The notes under the pieces: model-generated
Told to the model about the DNA's origin: nothing
Databases searched by the model: none
What the model saw: only the letters and a program-made list of their open reading frames with translations
Assembly (NCBI RefSeq): GCF_027257845.1
Contig: NZ_JAPVOT010000001.1
Coordinates: forward strand, 186,001-250,000
Origin: Alteromonas sp. BMJM2
GTDB taxonomy: Bacteria > Pseudomonadota > Gammaproteobacteria > Enterobacterales > Alteromonadaceae
DNA: 64,000 nucleotides
Reading direction: 5' to 3'
Program-made: the position numbers and the translations under genes
In this document: positions 58,528 through 64,000 of the stretch, one piece after another
How positions within the stretch are numbered: the first letter of the stretch is position 1
How the letters are laid out: each line of letters starts with the position of its first letter

Positions 58528-58554
58528 GGCGAGGATGAAGCCAGGGGGTAGTGA
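58528..58554 (+). repeat. Flagellin UTR repeat, copy 1 (3' UTR of flagellin 1)
   Basis: A 27-bp sequence (ggcgag...gaagccagg...gtagtga) that matches copy 2 at 59161-59187 in 25 of 27 positions; the two differences are both purine changes. A partial relative (caggcgtagtgaccc) is in the flagellin 3 leader at 60904-60918. The GGC/GCC ends can pair. Confidence 0.75.
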
Positions 58555-58579
58555 CCCAGTGCTTGTTATCTATCTAAAG

Positions 58580-58619
58580 GGCCAGCAATTGAATGTCGTT
58601 CAGTTTGCTGGCTTTTTTA
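58580..58619 (+). terminator. Terminator of flagellin 1
   Basis: gccagcaattgaa pairs with ttcagtttgctggc (one bulge) and is followed by six T. Confidence 0.88.
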
Positions 58620-59096
58620 TATCTAGCGTTTAAACACATTTACCTAATACATCTTTCTCACTGACTTTTCTCCAAGAAACTCAACTCATTTTTTAGTTGG
58701 TTGTTTATCTTAAGCCGGCGTTACAAAAAATAAGCTCAAATTTTGTAAATAGACTTGCTATCACATGGTTTTATTCTGTCCAAAACTTATAGTTTTTGTG
58801 TTTTTTCATACAATTTAGAGTTCTTTGTCCTAATTTATCATTCTGAAAATTAATGACTTTTTTTAACTTTTTAATTTTTTTGTCTCAGCGTAAAAAAAAG
58901 ACTAAAGGAAAATCGATAATAGGACGATAACTATTACAAAGGGGAGATAAAGAGCGTTTTTACTTCCCAGGTGCTAATAACAACAATAGTAGGGCACTGA
59001 GAAAGGTCATATGTACGTAATGTATATATTGTAGGTTGAATTAAAGGTTAGGAAAATCAACCTGTTGAGATGTAAAAAGTGCAATTTAAAAACTTC

Positions 59097-59124
59097 TAAA
59101 GTAATTGCCTTTTAATGTCGATAA
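59097..59124 (+). promoter_or_regulatory. Candidate sigma-28 promoter of the second flagellin gene
   Basis: TAAA at 59097-59100 and GTCGATAA at 59117-59124 match sigma-28 boxes, but the spacer is 16 bp, one longer than usual. The leader would be about 260 nt. Confidence 0.6.
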
Positions 59125-59160
59125 ATAGGAAGGTTTGCTAGAGGGTTGGAGCTGCTGACA

Positions 59161-59187
59161 GGCGAGAATGAAGCCAGGAGGTAGTGA
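59161..59187 (+). repeat. Flagellin UTR repeat, copy 2 (5' UTR of flagellin 2)
   Basis: Second copy of the 27-bp element, 25 of 27 identical to copy 1. Here it continues into gtgaga...tctcac (59183-59217), which can form a stem. It lies about 207 nt before the flagellin 2 ATG. Confidence 0.75.
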
Positions 59188-59393
59188 GAGGTTTGAGGTC
59201 TGGAACATCAATCTCACCAGCCAGCAAAGAGAAGATAACTTCTCCGTTTAGCAAACTTCAACAGTAGTGTGCTGATGAAGCGTCAGATAAATCTGACAAC
59301 TTAGGTCAAGCACGCTCTGTGCCAATAATTTAATACAACGCGCAAATAATAAAACCAATAGCGCAATCACTCGAAACTGTTAGGAGAGACCCC

Positions 59394-60239
59394 ATGAGTC
59401 TATTTGTAAATACCAACGTGTCATCATTAAATGCACAACGTCAATTATTTAACACCGGAAACAATCTAGATACCGCGTTTGAACGCTTGTCATCAGGATT
59501 TCGCATAAACAGCGCCGCGGATGATGCTGCGGGCTTGCAAATTACCGATAGAATGACATCGCAGATTCAAGGCTTAAACCAAGCTGTTAGAAACGCGAAT
59601 GACGGTATTTCACTAGCACAGACAGCTGAAGGTGCGATGGCGGAGACTACGACAGCGTTACAACGTATTCGTACGCTTGCAATCCAATCACAAAATGGCA
59701 TAAACAGCTCAGCTGACCGCCTAGCACTGCAAAAAGAAGTGTCTGCATTACGTACTGAAATTTCGCGTATTGCGACAACGACTCAGTTTGCTGGGGTAGA
59801 CGTACTGACAGGAAGCTTTTCTGCCCGATTCTTAGTGGGGGCGAATGCCGGTCAAACTATCTCGGTAAACTTATCTAGTCAGGCATTAACCCGAGCAGGC
59901 GTAAATGGGTTTAGTGCAACAGGTTTAGGTATCACCGCTGACGATGTGTTGACAGAATCAAATGCTTCAGGTCTTTTAGCATCGGTAGATAGTGCAATAT
60001 CGGCTATTGGTGGAATTAGAGCTGATTTAGGTGCACTGCAAAACAGATTTCAATCAACCATTCGTAATCTAAGTAATATCTCTGAAAATGTGTCGGCGGC
60101 AAGATCTCGCATCAAAGACACGGATTTTGCCACAGAGACGGCAGAACTAACCCGTAATCAGATATTACAGCAGGCAAGTACCACCATCCTATCGCAGGCT
60201 AATCAGCGTCCACAGGCCGCATTATCACTGCTAGGTTAA
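59394..60239 (+). CDS. Flagellin (paralogue 2)
   Basis: 281 residues, with the same D0/D1 termini as paralogue 1 and the same short centre. It differs in the N-terminal FNTGNNLDTAFERL and LQITDRMTSQIQG and in the 165-205 region. GTTAGGAGAGACCCC before the ATG closely resembles the site of paralogue 1. Lies between two long noncoding regions. Confidence 0.96.
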   Translation: MSLFVNTNVSSLNAQRQLFNTGNNLDTAFERLSSGFRINSAADDAAGLQITDRMTSQIQGLNQAVRNANDGISLAQTAEGAMAETTTALQRIRTLAIQSQNGINSSADRLALQKEVSALRTEISRIATTTQFAGVDVLTGSFSARFLVGANAGQTISVNLSSQALTRAGVNGFSATGLGITADDVLTESNASGLLASVDSAISAIGGIRADLGALQNRFQSTIRNLSNISENVSAARSRIKDTDFATETAELTRNQILQQASTTILSQANQRPQAALSLLG

Positions 60240-60269
60240 TTTTTAAATTAGGCGTAAGTCTGGGAAGGA

Positions 60270-60373
60270 GTTGAGAGGCCATCCCCTAGAAAGGAATGCG
60301 ACCGAGAGGTCGCACCTTTAAGAAAGCGCCGACTAACAGGACTGAGAGTGTAGAAGTGTTGGTTGAGAGGCCA
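60270..60373 (+). repeat. Repeated motifs in the flagellin 2 3' UTR
   Basis: gttgagaggcca occurs at 60270-60281 and again at 60362-60373, identical over 12 nt. Between them ggactgagagtgtag at 60339-60353 is identical over 15 nt to 57633-57647 in the flagellin 1 leader, where it abuts the ribosome binding site. Confidence 0.75.
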
Positions 60374-60441
60374 GTTTGTCCTACTAAACCCTGCCAGCCG
60401 ACAGAAACTAATTTTGCTCAATCTCCTAACGTGAGCAAATT

Positions 60442-60472
60442 GGCCGAGATATTATGTCTCGGCCTTTTTTTA
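60442..60472 (+). terminator. Terminator of flagellin 2
   Basis: ggccgaga/tctcggcc with a 7-nt loop and a seven-T run; preceded by another stem, tttgctca/tgagcaaa. Confidence 0.92.
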
Positions 60473-60831
60473 TAATCGCCGAAACATCCCACCAATTTCA
60501 GATCTCAGTAGAGCAACGCTGAAATCCACTAATACTAAAGCATCTTTGATGCCAACTTAATTTCGAATTCCCAATTATTTTTTTTGATAGCAGTGAAGCG
60601 TCACGTTAATCATACGCTCTAAACTGCTGTTGCCAAGTTAGCGCCTTGTCTTGTCTGATTTCTTGCTGATATCGCCTCACATAAATTGATCTTATCGTCT
60701 TTGACAACATGTTTAGCTAGTCACTGAGCTTGAAAGATCTATTTACGTATTTTTTCAAAACGTAAAATTCAATGTAATCAATACTATATGTTCTGCTTGG
60801 CAATAATTTGAAAAAAAAATAAAAAAAAGGC

Positions 60832-60858
60832 TAAAGAACCTAAAGCCTTGGCCGATAC
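60832..60858 (+). promoter_or_regulatory. Sigma-28 promoter of the third flagellin gene
   Basis: TAAA at 60832-60835, a 15-bp spacer and GCCGATAC at 60851-60858, one change from consensus. The leader is about 120 nt. Confidence 0.85.
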
Positions 60859-60984
60859 CTATTGTTGAGGGGTAATTTACTTTACTTTTACAAGAGAGGT
60901 TGGCAGGCGTAGTGACCCGGCTAATTTGAACTGGAAGGATTTGAGTGTACTTGTTAGCACACCGAATCTCTAGGAGGTATTCTA

Positions 60985-61824
60985 ATGTCTTTATTTGTAA
61001 ATACTAACGTGTCGTCGTTAAATGCACAACGTCAGCTTTTTGACGTAAGTGACCGTTTAAACACATCGTTCGAAAGACTGTCATCGGGATTTCGTATAAA
61101 CAGTGCGGCTGATGATGCGGCAGGTCTTCAAATCTCTGACCGTCTTACATCGCAAGTTCAGGGGCTCAACCAAGCGGTAAGAAATGCGAACGACGCAATT
61201 TCTTTATCGCAGACCGCTGAAGGTGCTCTTGGTGAGGTGACAACAAGTTTGCAGCGTATTCGAACACTAGCTGTTCAATCGCAAAACGGAATCAATAGTT
61301 CTTCAGACCGTAAGGCACTTCAAAAAGAAGTATCTGCGCTACGTACTGAAATTTCGCGTATCGCGACTGATACTCAATTTGGTAACGTAAACTTGCTTGA
61401 CGGAAATTTCTCAGCGAGTTTCCTGGTTGGCGCCAATGCAGGTCAAACGATTTCAGTGAATTTATCTAGGGGGAATCTTGGTTCCATCAGTGGTTTCAGT
61501 GCAACTGGACTAGGGATCACGACCAACGATGTTTCCACAGCTACGGGCGCTTCAGCGTTGCTTGCAGACATTGATGGTGCAATTTCCGGTATCGGAGCGG
61601 TTCGCGCAGACTTAGGTGCGCTTCAAAATCGTTTTCAGTCGACAATTCGTAATTTAAGCAATATTAGCGAAAACTTGGCTTCGGCCCGTTCGCAGATACG
61701 CGATACAGACTTTGCAGCTGAAACCGCCGAACTAACTAGAAATCAGATAGTCCAGCAGGCATCGGTTTCAATTCTTAGTCAGGCAAATCAGCGTCCGCAA
61801 ACAGCACTCTCACTACTTGGATAA
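60985..61824 (+). CDS. Flagellin (paralogue 3)
   Basis: 279 residues with standard D0/D1 termini. Differences from the others include DRLNTSFERL, GALGEVTTSLQRI, an altered centre (NLSRGNLGSISGFSATG) and the C-terminal NQIVQQASVSILSQ. CTAGGAGGTATTCTA gives the strongest ribosome binding site of the three. Followed by flaG and fliD, so it may be the main filament subunit; that is inference. Confidence 0.96.
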   Translation: MSLFVNTNVSSLNAQRQLFDVSDRLNTSFERLSSGFRINSAADDAAGLQISDRLTSQVQGLNQAVRNANDAISLSQTAEGALGEVTTSLQRIRTLAVQSQNGINSSSDRKALQKEVSALRTEISRIATDTQFGNVNLLDGNFSASFLVGANAGQTISVNLSRGNLGSISGFSATGLGITTNDVSTATGASALLADIDGAISGIGAVRADLGALQNRFQSTIRNLSNISENLASARSQIRDTDFAAETAELTRNQIVQQASVSILSQANQRPQTALSLLG

Positions 61825-61853
61825 GTAATTAAAAAGTAGCTATAGTTAGTGTG

Positions 61854-61887
61854 ACGGGTGCTTACATACAGTGTGACACCCGTTTTT
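61854..61887 (+). terminator. Terminator of flagellin 3
   Basis: acgggtg/cacccgt with a 16-nt loop and five T. Its moderate strength would allow some readthrough into flaG-fliD, for which I see no separate promoter. Confidence 0.65.
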
Positions 61888-61911
61888 CTGGTTTAGGTCA
61901 GGAGGTATTAC

Positions 61912-62391
61912 GTGGAAATTCAAAATACCCAAGGTGGTCAAGCTTTTGCATCGCCAAATGTGACACCTATTCGGGCGGATACTGATGTTAGAAAAGAGTC
62001 TACTGGTAGTGAAAGTAAAGAGTTTAATCAGCAAAATAATGATGCGTTAAGAACACTGCAAACTCGTGACACTTTTTCTATTGAGACGAATAAAGATTTG
62101 TCTCAAGCATCTGGATTACAGGCCGATAATGTAAGAAGCACGGAGAATGATAAGCAGCTTGATGATGCAATATCAAAAGTCGAGTCATTCCTAAAAGTTC
62201 AGAATCGGGATTTAGCGTTTTCTATCGACGAAGAAACCAATCGTTCAATAGTTACGGTGAAAGATTCTCAATCTGGAGACGTAATACGGCAAATTCCTTC
62301 CGAAGAGGTGCTAGAACTTGCCGAGCGTATCCAAGAGCTACAACAGGATGTTGGGAATAGTGTGGGAGTGTTTATCAACAACCAGGTTTAA
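61912..62391 (+). CDS. flaG: Flagellar protein FlaG
   Basis: FlaG proteins influence filament length and lie between flagellin and fliD in polar flagellar loci. The 159-residue protein has a Gln/Asn/Ser-rich disordered N-terminal two thirds and the conserved FlaG domain at about 95-158 (LKVQNRDLAFSIDEETNRSI, VIRQIPSEEVLELAERIQEL). Start is GTG with AGGAGG upstream. Likely cotranscribed with fliD 12 bp downstream. Confidence 0.92.
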   Translation: MEIQNTQGGQAFASPNVTPIRADTDVRKESTGSESKEFNQQNNDALRTLQTRDTFSIETNKDLSQASGLQADNVRSTENDKQLDDAISKVESFLKVQNRDLAFSIDEETNRSIVTVKDSQSGDVIRQIPSEEVLELAERIQELQQDVGNSVGVFINNQV

Positions 62392-62403
62392 TGAGGTAAT
62401 ACA

Positions 62404-63834
62404 ATGACAATTCAGTCTCTAGGTGTAGGATCGGGCTTAGCCCTTGACGATCTTGTACAGCAGCTTATAACCGCAGAACGCAAACCGAAAGAAGACCGTT
62501 TAAATGCGAAGGAAGAGCAAATTGAGGCTGAAATTTCTGGCCTCGGTCAAATTAAATCGAAGCTTTCCGATTTTAAAGACACGGTAGATGACCTTCGAAG
62601 TGATAACGGTATTAACGGCCGAGAGCCAACTATAACCAATCCTTCTGAAGATAACGATGTCTTATCTGCCGAAGCATCCAACTCAGCCCTTAGAGGTAGC
62701 TACGAGATATCGGTAGAGCAACTTGCTGCCGGTAGTCGTATTACCACCGATGCAGGCGCATTTACATCAAGTAGCGATCCGGTACTCACGTCGGGCACAG
62801 GTTCACTTTCATTTGATGTGGGTGGAGCCGAGAGCTTCACTGTAGATGTCACTGCTGGTATGTCATTAACTGCTCTTCGTGAAAAAATTAATGGTGCTGA
62901 CGATAACTTTGGCGTAACCGCTAACATTATTGATACTGGTACTGGCGCAGGTCCTCGTCTCGTATTCTCCTCTTCTGAAACTGGTGAGGGGAACGATCTC
63001 GTAATTACCAATGATACCGGCGTTTCAGAGCTGGACCGACTGTCCACAACTGGCGGGGCGGCGAACATTAGCGCAGCGAATATTGAGAGCGCAAAAAATG
63101 CGATTGCCTATATAGACGGTATTGAAGTCCAAAGTACGTCGAATAAGTTCGAAAATACTATTCAAAACGTGTCTTTTGATGTCAACGAGGTGTCTCCCAA
63201 AGATTCGGTTGGCGATTTCTTGACGACTAAATTGAATATTGGTTTTGATAAAGAAGGATTAGATAAGAAGATCCGTGATTTTGTTGATAACTATAACGCG
63301 TTGATTGATGAAATAGGCACTCTAACACGCTATGGCGAATCAGAACTTGAAGATGATGGAGCACTTGCCGGTGATTCACTGCTTCGTGGAATTCAATCTG
63401 GCCTTGCGTCAATCGTTAGTGGCAGTGTAGCGGGCTCTGCGTTAGGCAACCTGTTTCAGGTTGGCATAGAAGTTGATAGTGACGGTAAACTTGAAGTTGG
63501 TACAACTGATTTTGGATTGGGTTCTGGAGAAGACCGTTTAGAGGATGCGCTCGAGGATAACTTCGACGAAATAGCGAAGCTGTTTACTGACAAAGACGAA
63601 GGTATCGCCACGCGAATGTTTGAATTCGCAAAGGAATATACTTCTTTCAGTGGTTTGGTCAGTCTCAGAGAGCGTGCTGCGAAAGATAATAGAGATGAAA
63701 TTTTCGATCAGCGTGAAACCTTAGAACTGCGTATGCTTAGTTTTGAGCAGACTCTCAGAGATAAGTATCTGAATCTCGACCAAACAGTAGCGCGTCTAAA
63801 TCAAACGGGTTCGGCCCTGCTAGCTTCGCTGTAA
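62404..63834 (+). CDS. fliD: Filament cap protein FliD
   Basis: FliD (HAP2) caps the filament tip and folds incoming flagellin. The 476-residue protein has the N-terminal FliD domain (SLGVGSGLALDDLVQQLITA), the beta-rich middle (about 90-260), and the C-terminal FliD domain with FVDNYNALIDEIGTL and a coiled tail (about 440-476). Confidence 0.95.
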   Translation: MTIQSLGVGSGLALDDLVQQLITAERKPKEDRLNAKEEQIEAEISGLGQIKSKLSDFKDTVDDLRSDNGINGREPTITNPSEDNDVLSAEASNSALRGSYEISVEQLAAGSRITTDAGAFTSSSDPVLTSGTGSLSFDVGGAESFTVDVTAGMSLTALREKINGADDNFGVTANIIDTGTGAGPRLVFSSSETGEGNDLVITNDTGVSELDRLSTTGGAANISAANIESAKNAIAYIDGIEVQSTSNKFENTIQNVSFDVNEVSPKDSVGDFLTTKLNIGFDKEGLDKKIRDFVDNYNALIDEIGTLTRYGESELEDDGALAGDSLLRGIQSGLASIVSGSVAGSALGNLFQVGIEVDSDGKLEVGTTDFGLGSGEDRLEDALEDNFDEIAKLFTDKDEGIATRMFEFAKEYTSFSGLVSLRERAAKDNRDEIFDQRETLELRMLSFEQTLRDKYLNLDQTVARLNQTGSALLASL

Positions 63835-63858
63835 GCCGCAAATTTTATTGGAGGTTTT

Positions 63859-64000
63859 ATGTCACTCAAAGGTATTAACGCTTATCGTAAAGGCAACCTG
63901 AAGCAGGATGTCTCAGAGGCAGATCCGCACAAGCTTACGTTAATGCTGCTACAAGGCGCTTTAGACCGTATTGCATATGCAAAAGGAGCCATGGAAAGAA
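63859..64000 (+). CDS. fliS: Flagellin export chaperone FliS (3' end outside window)
   Basis: An ATG with GGAGG upstream opens a frame of 47 codons that runs off the window: MSLKGINAYRKGNLKQD then VSEADPHKLTLMLLQGALDR. This is the FliS N-terminus with the conserved AY and P-H-K-L-T-LMLL-GAL pattern. FliS binds the C-terminus of flagellin and prevents early assembly. fliD-fliS adjacency is standard. Confidence 0.93.
   Translation, partial: MSLKGINAYRKGNLKQDVSEADPHKLTLMLLQGALDRIAYAKGAMER

Larger units (their letters stand above)
58510..59393. other. Long intergenic region between flagellin 1 and flagellin 2
   Basis: 884 bp without a coding frame. In order it holds one copy of a 27-bp repeated element (58528-58554), the flagellin 1 terminator, an AT-rich stretch with long T and A runs (58620-58930), the sigma-28 promoter of flagellin 2, and the second copy of the repeat (59161-59187) in a leader of about 260 nt. 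Confidence 0.7.
60240..60984. other. Long intergenic region between flagellin 2 and flagellin 3
   Basis: 745 bp, no coding frame. It holds a structured 3' UTR of about 200 nt (hairpin tgcgacc-gaga-ggtcgca at 60297-60314; repeats listed separately), a strong terminator, AT-rich sequence and the sigma-28 promoter of flagellin 3. Confidence 0.7.

Noticed and set aside
58527-58543. UTR repeat read as a sigma-54 promoter (tggcga...aagcc)
   Set aside because: GG-N10-GC spacing is present by chance, but the -12 box is AAGCC rather than TTGCW and copy 1 lies in a 3' UTR upstream of a terminator.
58528-59187. Flagellin UTR repeat as a cyclic di-GMP (GEMM) riboswitch
   Set aside because: gaagccagg...gtagtga looks superficially similar, but the conserved GEMM core and tetraloop-receptor parts are absent.
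57400-61900. Invertible segment for flagellin phase variation
   Set aside because: All three flagellins face the same way, no recombinase gene is present, and no long inverted repeats flank a promoter.

Overview
The window is bacterial chromosome from a marine gammaproteobacterium, most probably Alteromonas or a very close relative (Alteromonadaceae). The evidence is the order map / rpsB-tsf-pyrH-frr-uppS-cdsA-dxr-rseP-bamA-skp / fabZ-lpxA-lpxB-rnhB-dnaE-accA-tilS, a single-gene PurL of about 1300 residues, a DUF3549-yqcC-truC-yqcA neighbourhood, and a Vibrio/Alteromonas-type polar flagellar locus (FlgT, FlgP, FlaG, several flagellins, sigma-54 and sigma-28 promoters). Genus assignment is inference; no search was run. 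Nothing looks like a prophage, IS element, integron or CRISPR array.

Layout. 1-2592: a DUF3549 gene cut by the window edge, diverging from yqcC, truC and the flavodoxin gene yqcA. 2672-7267 (minus): dapD, glnD and map. 7426-18416 (plus): rpsB-tsf with a long leader, then pyrH, frr and the isoprenoid/phospholipid/outer-membrane run uppS, cdsA, dxr, rseP, bamA, skp, ended by a strong terminator. 18513-27396: fabZ, lpxA, lpxB, rnhB, dnaE, accA, tilS; lpxD, which usually sits between skp and fabZ, is not here. 27490-39091: single-gene units: a diguanylate cyclase, a KefB-type antiporter, a PspB-like small protein, tadA, an unlisted 51-residue basic ORF, mltF, purL, a 46-residue exported-peptide candidate, smrA and tRNA-Arg(CCU). 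39170-64000: flagellar and chemotaxis genes: flgT, flgP, flgN, flgM, flgA, cheV, cheR, flgBCDE, flgFGHIJKL, a sialidase-fold protein on the opposite strand, three flagellin paralogues, flaG, fliD and the start of fliS.

How the parts work together. The flagellar region carries visible promoter logic: consensus sigma-54 elements (TGGCAC-N5-TTGCW) before flgB and flgF for the rod/hook operons, a weaker one before flgP, and sigma-28 elements (TAAA-N15-GCCGATAA type) before flgM and the flagellin genes. This fits a cascade in which the hook-basal body is made first, FlgM is exported, and sigma-28 then drives filament genes. The flagellin untranslated regions are unusually long (0.75-0.9 kb between genes) and carry repeated sequence and hairpin elements that the genes do not explain.

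Main items to follow up: the repeated UTR elements around the flagellins; the sialidase-like beta-propeller gene between flgL and the first flagellin; the 51-residue Arg/Lys-rich ORF with a good ribosome binding site (32040-32195); the missing lpxD; a 94-bp dyad with 36 paired positions (28496-28589); and frequent TTG starts (glnD, skp, fabZ, rnhB, cheR).
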